Part shown: piece by piece, positions 1 to 8,420 of the stretch
Position numbering within the stretch: the first letter of the stretch is position 1
Layout: each line of letters begins with the position of its first letter
From: Frateuria_A sp035944355
GTDB lineage: Bacteria; Pseudomonadota; Gammaproteobacteria; Xanthomonadales; Rhodanobacteraceae
Assembly (NCBI RefSeq): GCF_035944355.1
Contig: NZ_DASZBH010000014.1
Location: 186,001 to 250,000, forward strand
Direction of reading: 5' to 3'
Length of the DNA stretch: 64,000 bases
The notes under the pieces: generated by a model
Databases searched by the model: none
Seen by the model: the letters and a program-made list of their open reading frames with translations, nothing else
Told to the model about the DNA's origin: nothing
Made by a program: the position numbers and the translations under genes

Positions 1-602
1 TCGACCGCTACCCGCGCATGGGCACGCCCGATGTCTGGACCAGCGAGCGCCATTACCAGGCCCACGTCGACCGCCTGCGCCGGGTCGGCTGCATCCATCC
101 CGAGCAGGGGCTGTGGCAGGACCTGCGCCTGCATCACCGCTACGGCACGCTGGAGGTGCGCATCATGGACGCCCACCCGCACCTGGAGCGCATCGGCTTG
201 ATCGCCACCCTGCTCAAGTGGGAGGCGCAGACGCTGGAGCAGGAATTGCGCGAAGGCCGCCAGGGACTGGTGTGGGAGCGCGCCTGCATCGACGAGAACA
301 AGTGGCGCGCCCGCCGCTACGGACTGGCCGCGCAGTGGATCGAATGGGACCGGGACGAGGTCTGCGGCACCGCGGCGCACTTCGAGCGCTGGTGGCGGCG
401 CCTGGCGCGATGCGCCACCAGCCATGCCGAACGCGCGCACTGGGAACGCCGCCTGGCCGATGCCCTGGACGAGGGCAGCTACGCCGACGCGCTGCGCGCG
501 CACGCGGCCCGCGATGCGGACTGGACCACCACGCTGCAATGGATGGTCGAGCAGGCCGAAGAGGAGCTGCCCGCACTCGCTCATGCGGAGGGCTGGGCAT
601 GA
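1..602 (+). CDS. GCS2-family carboxylate-amine ligase, C-terminal part (5' truncated)
   Basis: The last ~200 residues of a protein of the glutamate-cysteine ligase 2 (GCS2, YbdK-like) family. The frame is open to the left edge of the window, so the ATG at 18 is internal and the N-terminal catalytic half is missing. Visible family features are a PRMGTPDVW stretch near the edge, followed by LRLHHRYGTLEVRIMD, which matches the GCS2 pattern R-x(4)-(Y/F)-G-T-x-E-x-R-x-x-D. Family members join an amino group to the gamma-carboxylate of glutamate or a related acid using ATP; the substrate here is unknown. The stop codon overlaps the next gene's start (ATGA), so the two are translationally coupled and probably act in one pathway. 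Confidence 0.8.
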   Translation, partial: DRYPRMGTPDVWTSERHYQAHVDRLRRVGCIHPEQGLWQDLRLHHRYGTLEVRIMDAHPHLERIGLIATLLKWEAQTLEQELREGRQGLVWERACIDENKWRARRYGLAAQWIEWDRDEVCGTAAHFERWWRRLARCATSHAERAHWERRLADALDEGSYADALRAHAARDADWTTTLQWMVEQAEEELPALAHAEGWA

Positions 603-1753
603 ACATGCAGCCATCCATCCGTCTGGACGTCCTGGGCATCGACCGGCTCGCGCTCGCCCTGGCCGCCGTCGATGCGCCGCACCTGCCGCTGTCGATGATG
701 TCGGACCACTACGCCATCGGCAACGCGGCCCTGCGCCAGGCGCTCAAGGACAAGATCGCGCGGCTGGTGCGCGCGCTCGGGCCGCACCTGCATCCCTCGC
801 GCGCAGGCTGGTCCGGCGCGCGCGCGGACGTGCTGGCGCTGGACCTGGCCTTCGTCGAGCATCCTCGGCAGCCCTTCGAGCTGGCCTGGGTGGAGATCCA
901 GGCGTTCACCTCGATGCTGCCGACCTTCCACACCCTGCACCTGGCGCAGCGCCGCCTGCACGGTCTGGCGCCCCATTGGCTGCCGCACGACGCCCTGCCC
1001 CCTGGCGCCGGCTGGGTGGAGCACATGCGCCACTGGGTGGCGCCGCGGGCGGACACCGCGCTGATCGAGGACCAGCCGCGCCGCCGCGTGACCTGGCCGG
1101 ACCTGGATGCCGCGCGGCACTGGTGGCAGGTCGACGTGCACGACTGGCGCGACCTGGTGCCGATGCAGGGCGAGCTTTGCTGCCCGGTCAGCCGGCGCCG
1201 TTACGGCCACGTCTGGAACCGCCTGATCCTCGACGACCTGGACGCCCTCGATCGCCGCCGCGCCGAGTCGGTGCTGCGCGCCGCCGACAAGGTCGGCTGG
1301 CACAGCCATCCGGCCTGGTACGAGGGCATCCACAAGGGCACCTTGGCCAGCCTGCCCCTGGCACCCCACGAGGCCTGCCACTGGATCGAGGAAAGCCCGC
1401 TGCGCGCGGGCGGCTATGCCGACGCCGGCCGCTGGGTGGCCAAGTCGGTCGGCGGCCATTCCGGCAGCGGTTTGCTGCTGGCGCCCACGCCGGAGGACCT
1501 GGAGGCCTTGCCGACGCCGCGCCGGTGGATCGTGCAGAACCGCTTCCGCCAATTGCCCATCGGCCAGCATCCGGTCACCGGGCAGCCGCTGTTCGGCGAA
1601 CTGCGCTGCATGCTCGGCCTGCGCGATGGGCAGCCGCCGTGGGTGATGGCATGGATCCTCAGGCTTTCCAACAACGGCATCGCCACGCTGACCGGAAGGG
1701 ACACCCGTCCGGGCGAAGGGATGACCCTGCTCTACTTCGAGGAGGAAGCTTGA
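599..1753 (+). CDS. Uncharacterised ATP-grasp-like protein coupled to the GCS2 ligase
   Basis: A 384-residue cytosolic protein with no signal peptide. The start overlaps the upstream stop as ATGA and has a GGAGGG ribosome binding site six bases before it. I do not recognise a named family. The second half looks like an ATP-grasp core: a lysine in WVAKSVGGHSGSGLL (nucleotide-binding glycine loop), WIVQNRF about where the adenine-contact strand would fall, and ELRCMLG followed by RLSNNGIATLTGRD, resembling the Mg-binding Arg/Asn end of the fold. The middle has NRLILDDLD and HSHPAWYEGIHKGTLASLPL. The N-terminal half has WVEIQAF, like the E-x-N/Q motifs of glutathionylspermidine-synthase-type proteins. 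Inference: a second ATP-dependent ligase acting after the GCS2 enzyme, by analogy with GshA/GshB. The product is unknown. Confidence 0.6.
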   Translation: MNMQPSIRLDVLGIDRLALALAAVDAPHLPLSMMSDHYAIGNAALRQALKDKIARLVRALGPHLHPSRAGWSGARADVLALDLAFVEHPRQPFELAWVEIQAFTSMLPTFHTLHLAQRRLHGLAPHWLPHDALPPGAGWVEHMRHWVAPRADTALIEDQPRRRVTWPDLDAARHWWQVDVHDWRDLVPMQGELCCPVSRRRYGHVWNRLILDDLDALDRRRAESVLRAADKVGWHSHPAWYEGIHKGTLASLPLAPHEACHWIEESPLRAGGYADAGRWVAKSVGGHSGSGLLLAPTPEDLEALPTPRRWIVQNRFRQLPIGQHPVTGQPLFGELRCMLGLRDGQPPWVMAWILRLSNNGIATLTGRDTRPGEGMTLLYFEEEA

Positions 1754-1762
1754 TGGCGGCCG

Positions 1763-1787
1763 GAGCCCTCCCCGCCGGGGAGGGCTC
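1763..1787. terminator. GC-rich hairpin between convergent genes
   Basis: A perfect 11-bp stem (GAGCCCTCCCC paired with GGGGAGGGCTC) with a three-base GCC loop, lying in the 42-base gap between two convergent genes. No T-run follows on either strand, so it may pause polymerase or block 3' exonucleases rather than act as a classical intrinsic terminator. Confidence 0.45.
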
Positions 1788-1795
1788 GTGCCGGC

Positions 1796-2224
1796 TCAGC
1801 CTTTCCCCTGCGTTCCCGCGACCACCATCCACGACACGCCGAAACGGTCGGCCACCATGCCGAAGCTGGAGGCGAAGAAGCTCGGGCCCAGCGGTTGCTG
1901 CACTTGGCCGCCGTCGGCCAGTGCCTCGAACAGCCGCCGCGCCTGGGCGTCATCGTCGGCGGTGACGGAAAGCGACACGCCCTTGAACTCCGGATGTCCG
2001 GCCGCAAAGCCGTCCGAAGCCATCACCTGCGTCTGGCCGATCTGCAGGCAGGCGTGCATGACCTTGTCCGCCGGCGGCGGCGTGCCGCCCGGGCAGCCCG
2101 CGTCGCCCGCGGGCGCATCGCTGTAGTGCATGAGCATGAGTACCTGCGCGCCGAGCGCCTGGCGGTAGAAGGCGACCGCCTCCTCGCAGCGGCCGTCGAA
2201 GAACAGATAGGGCTGGACCTGCAT
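1796..2224 (-). CDS. VOC (glyoxalase/PhnB-like) family protein
   Basis: A 142-residue protein of the vicinal oxygen chelate superfamily, PhnB/YjdN-like branch. It begins MQVQPYLFFDGRCEEAVAFY, the typical first beta-alpha unit, and ends with DRFGVSWMVV, the last metal-site strand. A longer frame extends upstream, but this ATG is preferred because it has GAGG seven bases before it and matches the family N-terminus. Members are small dimeric proteins with diverse or unknown substrates. The insertion around residues 38-55 (SDAPAGDAGCPGG) is usual for this subgroup. Monocistronic, convergent with the ATP-grasp-like gene. Confidence 0.85.
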   Translation of the reverse strand: MQVQPYLFFDGRCEEAVAFYRQALGAQVLMLMHYSDAPAGDAGCPGGTPPPADKVMHACLQIGQTQVMASDGFAAGHPEFKGVSLSVTADDDAQARRLFEALADGGQVQQPLGPSFFASSFGMVADRFGVSWMVVAGTQGKG

Positions 2225-2356
2225 GGGAATGACCTCGTCGTGTGGGAAAGCGGAGCCCCGCGGGCTTCCACGATCATGACGAACGTGACATCGGCGGATC
2301 GACAACCGCGCCGATGCCGGCAACGGCCCAGGCCGCCTGTCCACGAGCAACCGGCC

Positions 2357-3160
2357 TCAGGGATGCGGCTGCGCCTGCGTGCCGGCGTCTACCGCCGGGT
2401 TCGCTGGCGCGCCGGTCAGCTGGCAGGCCAGCGCATACAGCACGCGCAGGTCCTGCGCGTCCAGCGTGTTGCCTTGCATGCCGCGGAAATGGTGGTGGAA
2501 GGAGCGCACCGCGGCGGCGCGGTCATCCAGCGGATAGCCGACCAGCGCCAGCGCCATCCACGGGTCGAAGCCGGGCGGCGGGTCGACCAGCGGCCCGCGC
2601 GGCCACAGGCCATAGCCGGCGGCGGCCAGGCGCTGCCAGGGGAACAACGGGCCGGGGTCGTCCTTGCGGCCGGGCGCCAGGTCCTCGTGCCCGATGATCT
2701 GCGTGGGCGGGATGTGCAGGCGCGTGGTGAGGTCGGCCAGGAGCCGCAGCAGGCTGTCGATCTGCGCCTGCGCGAACGGCGAGTGGCCGTCGTTGTCCAG
2801 CTCGATGCCGATCGAGGCGGAATTGAGGTCGCTGATCGTGCCCCAGCGCCCGGGGCCGGCCTGCCAGGCGCGGTCACTGTCGGCCACCAGCTGGTAGATC
2901 GTCCCGTCGCTTCCCACCAGGTAGTGCGCGCTCACCGGGCCGCCACTGTTGGCCGTGCGCAGGGTATCGAGGCTCTCCTGCACCGAATGCTGGTCGGTGA
3001 AGTGGATCACGATGGCCACCGGCCGGCGCTGATCGTAGTTGGGCGATGGCACCCAGCGCGCCATCGGATTGCGTACCGGGCCGCAGGCCGCCATGCCGGC
3101 GAGCACCAGCGCCAGCAACGGCAATCGGCCCCTGCGGGACAGCAGGGGAAAACGGTACAC
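2357..3160 (-). CDS. amiD: N-acetylmuramoyl-L-alanine amidase, AmiD-type lipoprotein
   Basis: Hydrolyses the amide bond between N-acetylmuramic acid and L-alanine in peptidoglycan fragments; predicted outer-membrane lipoprotein facing the periplasm. The chosen start is a GTG with GAGGGG eight bases upstream. It gives 267 residues with a short basic N-terminus, a hydrophobic segment and a lipobox-like MAAC. The amidase_2 domain follows, with the zinc-ligand histidine in VIHFTDQHS and the closing motif GHEDLAPGRKDDPG...FPW. The C-terminal ~60 residues resemble the helical peptidoglycan-binding segment of AmiD. The much longer upstream frame overlaps the divergent acylase gene and lacks family similarity. 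Divergent from that acylase; the shared gap is about 170 bases. Confidence 0.85.
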   Translation of the reverse strand: MYRFPLLSRRGRLPLLALVLAGMAACGPVRNPMARWVPSPNYDQRRPVAIVIHFTDQHSVQESLDTLRTANSGGPVSAHYLVGSDGTIYQLVADSDRAWQAGPGRWGTISDLNSASIGIELDNDGHSPFAQAQIDSLLRLLADLTTRLHIPPTQIIGHEDLAPGRKDDPGPLFPWQRLAAAGYGLWPRGPLVDPPPGFDPWMALALVGYPLDDRAAAVRSFHHHFRGMQGNTLDAQDLRVLYALACQLTGAPANPAVDAGTQAQPHP

Positions 3161-3329
3161 GGCGATCCCCTCGCTTTGAAAGCATCGAACCTGCCGCAGC
3201 GACGGGAGATGCGTCAAGGACGGCGGCGCGTGCGTACGCCGCTGTTCTGGCAGGACGCTCATGCCTGTTATGGTTGCCCGCGATGCCCGGCGCCGTAGGC
3301 ACCAGCCAACCTTCAAGGGAGCCACCACG

Positions 3330-5558
3330 ATGCCTGCAACCTCTTTCCGCAGCGCACTGCCGATCGCCACGCTGCTCGCTTTTGGCCTGCTGGGCACGGC
3401 CCAGGCGGCCACCCGGGAGCAGGCGCGCTGGAAGCAGGAAGCGCAGGCCGTGACGATCACACGCGATGACTTCGGTATAGCCCACGTGCACGGCAAAACC
3501 GACGCGGACGCCGTGTTCGGCATGGTCTACGCGCAGGCCGAGGACGACTTCAACCGGGTCGAGACCAACTATCTCAATTCGCTGGGCCGGCTGGCGCAGG
3601 CCGAGGGCGAAAAGGCGATCTGGTCGGACCTGCGCCAACAGTTGTTCATCGATCCGGTGCAGCTGAAGAAACTCTATGCGCAGAGCCCCTCGTGGCTGAA
3701 GTCGCTGATGGACGCCTGGGCCGACGGCCTCAACTACTACCTGGCCACGCACCCGGCCGTGCGCCCGCGCGTGATCACCCGCTTCGAGCCGTGGATGGCC
3801 TTGAGCTTCACCGAGGGCAGCATCGGTGGCGACATCGAGCGGGTCTCGCTCAAGCAGTTGCGGGCCTTCTATGGCAAGCCGGGCGACGCGCCGGCGCCGG
3901 TGGCGATGGCCCAGGCGCACCCGAGCTGGGTGGAGCCGACCGGCTCCAACGGCATCGCGATCGCGCCCAAGCTCACCGCCGACGGCCACGCGCTGCTGCT
4001 GATCAACCCGCACACCTCATTCTTCTTCCGCTCCGAACTGCAGATGACCTCCGACGCCGGGCTCGACGCCTACGGCGCGGCCACCTGGGGCCAGTTCTTC
4101 GTCTACCAGGGCTTCAACCACCACATCGGCTGGATGCATACCTCCACCGGCGCCGACGTGGTGGACGAGTTCGCCGAGACCATCGAGCACAAGGACGGCA
4201 AGCCCTACTACCGCTACGGCAAGGAACTGCGGCCGGTGACCGAACGACAGATCACCATCGACTACCGGGCCGCGGACGGCTCGATGGCCAAGCGCAGCTT
4301 CACCGCCTACTTCACCCACCACGGACCGATCGTGCGCGAGGCCCATGACAGCCGAGGCCAATCCAAGTGGATCGCCATGGCGCTGATGAACAAGCCGATC
4401 CCGGCGCTGGAGCAGAGCTGGCTGCGCACCAAGGCGAGCGACTACGCCAGCTACATGAAGGTCGCCGAGCTTAAGGCCAACTCCTCCAACAACACGCTGT
4501 TCGCCGACGACAAGGGCGAGATCGCCTACCTGCACCCGCAGTTCATACCCAAGCGCGATGATCGGTTCGACTACACCAAGCCCGTCGACGGCTCCGACCC
4601 GGCCACCGATTGGCAGGGCCTGACGCCGCTGGACCAGGCGCCGCACGTGCTCAACCCGCCCAATGGCTGGGTGTTCAACACCAACGACTGGCCCTATTCC
4701 GCCGCCGGCAAATACAGCCCAAAGAAGGAAGACTTCCCGCGCTACATGGACACCTTCGGCGAGAACCCGCGCGGGCTGCACGCCATCCGCGTGCTGACCG
4801 GCAAGAAGGATTTCACCCGCGCCTCGCTGATCGACGCGGCGTTCGATTCCTACCTGCCGGCGTTCGCGCGGCAGATCCCGATCCTGGTGGCCGACTACGA
4901 CGCGCTGCCCGCGAACGATCCGCTGAAGCAGAAGCTGGCCGGCCCCATCGCCATGCTGCGCCACTGGGACTACCGCTGGGGCATCGCCTCGATGCCGACC
5001 TCGCTGGCGGTGTTCTGGGGCGACACGCTGTGGGACGAGGTGAGCCGCGCCGACACCGCCGAAGGCCTGTCGATCTACGACGCCATGGCCGAGAAGGCCG
5101 GCTCGAAGGCGCGCCTGCATGCGCTGGTCGAAGCCGTCGACCGATTGGAGAAGGACTTCGGCCACTGGGGCGTGCCGTGGGGCGAGATAAACCGCTTCCA
5201 GCGCCTCAACGGCGACCTGGTGCAGCCCTTCGACGACGGCAAGCCGAGCATCCCGGTGCCCTTCACCTCCTCGCGCTGGGGCTCGCTGGCCTCCTTCGGC
5301 GCGCACCGCTGGCCGGGCACCAGGCGCTACTACGGCACCAGCGGCAACAGCTTCGTGGCCGTGGTCGAGTTCGGGCCCAAGGTGAGCGCGCGTGCGATCA
5401 CCGCCGGCGGCGAAAGCGGCCATCCGGACTCGCCGCACTTCAACGACGAGGCCGAGCGCTACACCACCGGCAACCTGCGCGAGGTGTATTTCTGGCCCGA
5501 GCAGTTGAAGGGGCACACCGAGAAGGTCTATCACCCGGGCGAGGCCGCCCGCCCCTGA
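3330..5558 (+). CDS. Penicillin/acyl-homoserine-lactone acylase family Ntn hydrolase (exported)
   Basis: A 742-residue precursor with a Sec signal peptide (SALPIATLLAFGLLGTAQA) and AGGGAG nine bases before the ATG. It belongs to the S45 N-terminal nucleophile hydrolases, which cut themselves after a spacer peptide to expose a catalytic serine. The nucleophile is predicted to be Ser206 in TGSNGIAIAP; the following LLLINPHTSF is the conserved oxyanion-region strand, and later NSSNNTLFAD supplies the expected Asn-rich segment. The mature enzyme should be periplasmic and a two-chain heterodimer. Substrates in the family include beta-lactam side chains, N-acyl-homoserine lactones (PvdQ, QuiP) and other amides; sequence alone does not choose. 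A TGTTATGGT element near 3267-3275 could be the -10. Confidence 0.85.
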   Translation: MPATSFRSALPIATLLAFGLLGTAQAATREQARWKQEAQAVTITRDDFGIAHVHGKTDADAVFGMVYAQAEDDFNRVETNYLNSLGRLAQAEGEKAIWSDLRQQLFIDPVQLKKLYAQSPSWLKSLMDAWADGLNYYLATHPAVRPRVITRFEPWMALSFTEGSIGGDIERVSLKQLRAFYGKPGDAPAPVAMAQAHPSWVEPTGSNGIAIAPKLTADGHALLLINPHTSFFFRSELQMTSDAGLDAYGAATWGQFFVYQGFNHHIGWMHTSTGADVVDEFAETIEHKDGKPYYRYGKELRPVTERQITIDYRAADGSMAKRSFTAYFTHHGPIVREAHDSRGQSKWIAMALMNKPIPALEQSWLRTKASDYASYMKVAELKANSSNNTLFADDKGEIAYLHPQFIPKRDDRFDYTKPVDGSDPATDWQGLTPLDQAPHVLNPPNGWVFNTNDWPYSAAGKYSPKKEDFPRYMDTFGENPRGLHAIRVLTGKKDFTRASLIDAAFDSYLPAFARQIPILVADYDALPANDPLKQKLAGPIAMLRHWDYRWGIASMPTSLAVFWGDTLWDEVSRADTAEGLSIYDAMAEKAGSKARLHALVEAVDRLEKDFGHWGVPWGEINRFQRLNGDLVQPFDDGKPSIPVPFTSSRWGSLASFGAHRWPGTRRYYGTSGNSFVAVVEFGPKVSARAITAGGESGHPDSPHFNDEAERYTTGNLREVYFWPEQLKGHTEKVYHPGEAARP

Positions 5559-5701
5559 GGGAAGGTCATCGGGCGCCCGTGAGCAATCGTCGCCACGGGC
5601 ACCAGGCCTCTTGGGCGCACCAGCCTGGGCTGCCCGCGCACGATTGACACGGCGTCCGCCGCCTCCATCTAGGACGGGCCGGCACCTCCCTCGGAATTCC
5701 C

Positions 5702-6361
5702 ATGAGCACCCCTGCCCCGCTTCGTATCGACTTCGTCTCCGACGTCTCCTGCCCCTGGTGCGCCATCGGCCTGGCGTCGCTCGAACAGGCGCTGGCACGG
5801 CTCGACGGCACCGTACAGGCGGACATCCACCTGCAGCCGTTCGAACTCAACCCGCAGTTGCCGGCCGAAGGCGAGGACGCCACCGACCACCTGATGCGCA
5901 AGTACGGCATCGACGAAGCACAGGTGGACGCCAACCGCGCGATGATCCGCGAGCGTGCGGCGGCGCTGGGCTTCGCGTTCAACATGCGCCGGGGCAGCCG
6001 CGTGTACAACACCTTCGACGCCCATCGGCTGCTGCACTGGGCCGAGCTGGAAGGACGCCACCTGGCGCTGAAGAAGGCCTTGCTGCGCGCCTATTTCAGC
6101 GATGGCGAAGACGTCGCCTCGCATGAGGTGCTGGTCCGCCTGGCCGGAGAGGCCGGGCTCGATCCCGTGCGGGCGCGCCGACTGCTGGAAAGCGGCAGCT
6201 ATGCGGATGAGGTGCGCACGCAGGAACGCTTCTTCCAGGAGCGCGGCATCCATTCGGTGCCGGCGACCATCGTCAACGGCACGCATCTGATCCCGGGCGG
6301 CCAGCCGCCGGAGATCTTCGAGCGGGCGCTGCGCGAGATCGCCGCGTCCGCGGCGGGCTGA
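5702..6361 (+). CDS. DsbA family oxidoreductase, FrnE-like
   Basis: A 219-residue thioredoxin-fold protein of the cytoplasmic FrnE/polyketide-type DsbA subgroup. The active site is CPWC at residues 17-20, in DFVSDVSCPWCAIG. The cis-proline loop is visible late in the chain as GIHSVPATIVNG. There is no signal peptide, so it should act in the cytosol as a disulphide oxidoreductase or isomerase, or bind glutathione-like ligands. The ribosome binding site is weak. It follows the acylase by 143 bases and is convergent with the GST gene, two redox-related genes facing each other. Confidence 0.85.
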   Translation: MSTPAPLRIDFVSDVSCPWCAIGLASLEQALARLDGTVQADIHLQPFELNPQLPAEGEDATDHLMRKYGIDEAQVDANRAMIRERAAALGFAFNMRRGSRVYNTFDAHRLLHWAELEGRHLALKKALLRAYFSDGEDVASHEVLVRLAGEAGLDPVRARRLLESGSYADEVRTQERFFQERGIHSVPATIVNGTHLIPGGQPPEIFERALREIAASAAG

Positions 6362-6400
6362 CCCGAGCGGGAGCAGCCCCGCTCGTCTCGAAATGCCAGC

Positions 6401-7105
6401 CTAGCCTCTACCTGGGATCTGCAGACCCCGCTCGACCGCCGGGCGTTGCAGCCCGCGTTCCAGCCACGCCGGCACGTTGGTGAGTTCGTCGAAATGGACC
6501 AGGTCGCGTGCCCCGTAGTATTCCACCAGGTTGCGCACCCAGCCCAGCGTGGCGATGTCGGCGATGCTGTAGTCCTCGCCCATCAGCCAGGGCCGACCGT
6601 CCAGGCGTGCCTCCAGCACGCCGAGCAGGCGGCGGGATTCGTCCACGTAGCGCCTGAGCGGGCGCTTGTCCTCGTACTCGCGGCCGGCGAATTTGTGGAA
6701 GAAGCCCACCTGGCCGAACATCGGGCCGATCGATGCCATCTGGAAGAACACCCACTGGATGGTCTCCCAGCGCAACGCCGGATCGGGCGAGAGGAACATG
6801 CCGCTCTTCTCGGCGAGGTAGAGCAGGATGGCGCCGGATTCGAACAGGCCGATGGGCTCGCCGCCCGGACCGTCCGGATCGATGATCGCGGGGATCTTGC
6901 CGTTGGGATTGAGCGAAAGGAACTCGGGCGTCTTGTTTTCGTCGCGCATGATGTCGACCAGGTGCGGCTCGTAGGGCAGCCCGGTTTCCTCCAGCATGAT
7001 CGACACCTTCACCCCGTTGGGCGTGTTGAGCGAATAGAGCTGGATGCGTTCCGGATGCCGGGCCGGCCAGCGCGCGGTGATCGGGAAGGCGGACAAGTCA
7101 GGCAC
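6401..7105 (-). CDS. Glutathione S-transferase-like disulphide reductase (YfcG/YghU group)
   Basis: A 234-residue GST of the Nu/YfcG-YghU type, enzymes that reduce disulphides with two bound glutathiones. The GTG start is chosen because a strong AAGGAG lies six bases before it; the longer frame adds an arginine-rich tail not seen in the family. The N-terminal thioredoxin-like domain has LNTPNGVKVSIMLEE (the Thr-Pro-Asn-Gly active-site turn), NPNGKIPAI (cis-proline) and LFESGAILLYLAEK (gamma-glutamyl binding). The C-terminal helical domain has the N-capping motif YSIADIATLGWV. A 19-bp perfect palindrome stands about 55 bases upstream and may bind a regulator. Confidence 0.85.
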   Translation of the reverse strand: MPDLSAFPITARWPARHPERIQLYSLNTPNGVKVSIMLEETGLPYEPHLVDIMRDENKTPEFLSLNPNGKIPAIIDPDGPGGEPIGLFESGAILLYLAEKSGMFLSPDPALRWETIQWVFFQMASIGPMFGQVGFFHKFAGREYEDKRPLRRYVDESRRLLGVLEARLDGRPWLMGEDYSIADIATLGWVRNLVEYYGARDLVHFDELTNVPAWLERGLQRPAVERGLQIPGRG

Positions 7106-7160
7106 GTCGGGCTCCTTGGGCCAGGTATCCCAAGCGCAGATTGGGGCTGGGCCCTGCCTT

Positions 7161-7179
7161 CGCAACGGCCGCCGTTGCG
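7161..7179. promoter_or_regulatory. 19-bp perfect palindrome, candidate operator for the GST gene
   Basis: CGCAACGGC-C-GCCGTTGCG: two perfect 9-bp arms around one base, centred 65 bases before the GST start codon. Size and symmetry suit a dimeric repressor of TetR or LysR type. No regulator gene adjoins it, so the binding protein is unknown. Confidence 0.45.
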
Positions 7180-7464
7180 CTCGTACGAACTCCATCGCCC
7201 AGCGGCCATCTCATATTGCCCGCGGCCGGATGCCCGGGTTCTCATGCGGATCAACTCGAGTCCTCTTGGCAGGCAGGCTCGGGGGCATGGCACCCGCACG
7301 CAGGCCTGGCCTCCTCCACCACGCCACCCATGCCCGCCTCCTCGTGCAGCAGCACGACTGCCTGCGCCTGCCAGCGCAGGCTCGTCAGGTCGATGCCGCG
7401 TGGCGGATCCGGGCATGGCGGGCATCGTCACGGCAGCGTTCGCTCGGGGCTTCCGACGCAAGCC

Positions 7465-7495
7465 TTGGGGCCAAGGGTGGCGGGCCTGCTAAAAT
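7465..7495 (+). promoter_or_regulatory. Candidate fabI promoter
   Basis: TAAAAT (7490-7495) preceded by TGC forms an extended -10. A weak TTGGGG (7465-7470) lies 19 bases further up. The predicted start would leave a leader of about 40 bases before fabI. Confidence 0.4.
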
Positions 7496-7541
7496 CCCCC
7501 GGCTGCGCCATCAGGCGCGCCATCAACCTTTTGGAGGACGC

Positions 7542-8324
7542 ATGGGATTCCTGCACGGCAAGCGTGCCCTGATCGTCGGCATCGCCAGCCAGCGCTCGAT
7601 CGCCTGGGGCATTGCCAACGCGATGCATCGCGAGGGCGCGCAACTGGCCTTCACCTATCAGAACGAGCGGCTGAAGGACCGCGTCGACGAAGCGGCCAAT
7701 GCGTTCGGCTCGAACATCGCGCTGCCCTGCGACGTGGCCGAGGACGGCCAGATCGAGCAGATGTACGCCGAGCTCGGCAAGCACTGGGACGGCTTCGACA
7801 TCCTGGTGCACTCGGTGGGCTTCGCCCCGCGCGAGGCGCTGCAGGGGCAGTATCTGGACAATCTCACGCGCGAGAACTTCGCCATCGCGCACGACATCTC
7901 CAGCTACAGCCTGGCCGCGCTGGCCAAGGCGGGCCGTCCGATGATGGCCGGCCGCGGCGGCGCCATCCTCACCCTCACTTACCTCGGCGCCGAGCGTGCG
8001 CTCAACAACTACAACGTGATGGGCCTGGCCAAGGCCAGCCTGGAAGCGAACGTGCGCTACCTGGCCTTCAACCTGGGTCCCGAGGGCACGCGCGTGAACG
8101 CGATCTCGGCCGGTCCGATCAAGACCCTGGCGGCCGCCGGCATCGCCAACTTCCGCAAGATGCTCGACCACGTGGACGAGAACGCGCCGCTGCGCCGCAG
8201 CGTCACCATCGACGAGGTCGGCAACGTCGGCGCCTTCCTGTGCTCGGACCTGGCTTCGGGCATCACCGGCGAGATCACTTACGTGGACGCCGGCTACAAC
8301 ATCCTGGGCATGACAGGCATCTGA
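7542..8324 (+). CDS. fabI: Enoyl-[acyl-carrier-protein] reductase (NADH) FabI
   Basis: Catalyses the last reduction in each cycle of type II fatty acid synthesis, trans-2-enoyl-ACP to acyl-ACP with NAD(P)H; a cytosolic tetramer and the target of triclosan-type inhibitors. 260 residues, close to the usual length. Visible are the dinucleotide loop GIASQRSIAWGIA (residues 13-25) and the catalytic set Tyr147, Tyr157 and Lys164 (Y-x6-K in YNVMGLAK) diagnostic of FabI. The start has GGAGG four bases before the ATG; a longer upstream frame is not coding-like. Transcribed alone and closed by a perfect hairpin shared with convergent ppiD. Confidence 0.97.
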   Translation: MGFLHGKRALIVGIASQRSIAWGIANAMHREGAQLAFTYQNERLKDRVDEAANAFGSNIALPCDVAEDGQIEQMYAELGKHWDGFDILVHSVGFAPREALQGQYLDNLTRENFAIAHDISSYSLAALAKAGRPMMAGRGGAILTLTYLGAERALNNYNVMGLAKASLEANVRYLAFNLGPEGTRVNAISAGPIKTLAAAGIANFRKMLDHVDENAPLRRSVTIDEVGNVGAFLCSDLASGITGEITYVDAGYNILGMTGI

Positions 8325-8342
8325 GCCGGCCCATCCGGGAAC

Positions 8343-8372
8343 AAAAAAGGCGGCCGGTCGGCCGCCTTTTTT
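8343..8372. terminator. Bidirectional intrinsic terminator fabI/ppiD
   Basis: AAAAAAGGCGGCC, loop GGTC, then GGCCGCCTTTTTT: a perfect 13-bp stem with A-tract and T-tract, so it can terminate transcription from both convergent genes. Confidence 0.95.
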
Positions 8373-8420
8373 GTTCCTGCGCAAGAGACCGGGCTGCGGG
8401 AGGGGTTAGCTCCCTGCGAC

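Larger units (their letters stand above)
7106..7541. other. Intergenic region between the GST gene and fabI
   Basis: 436 bases between divergent genes. No frame has a convincing protein or ribosome binding site. It holds the palindrome at 7161-7179 and the fabI promoter candidate near its right end; the rest is GC-rich without clear structure. Confidence 0.6.

Noticed and set aside
6401..7195. ATG at 7195 as start of the GST gene
   Set aside because: The GTG at 7105 has AAGGAG at good spacing, and the extra 30 residues are Arg/Pro-rich with no family match.
8343..8372. Inverted repeat with A and T tracts as an insertion-sequence end
   Set aside because: Position between two convergent genes and the exact terminator form explain it fully.
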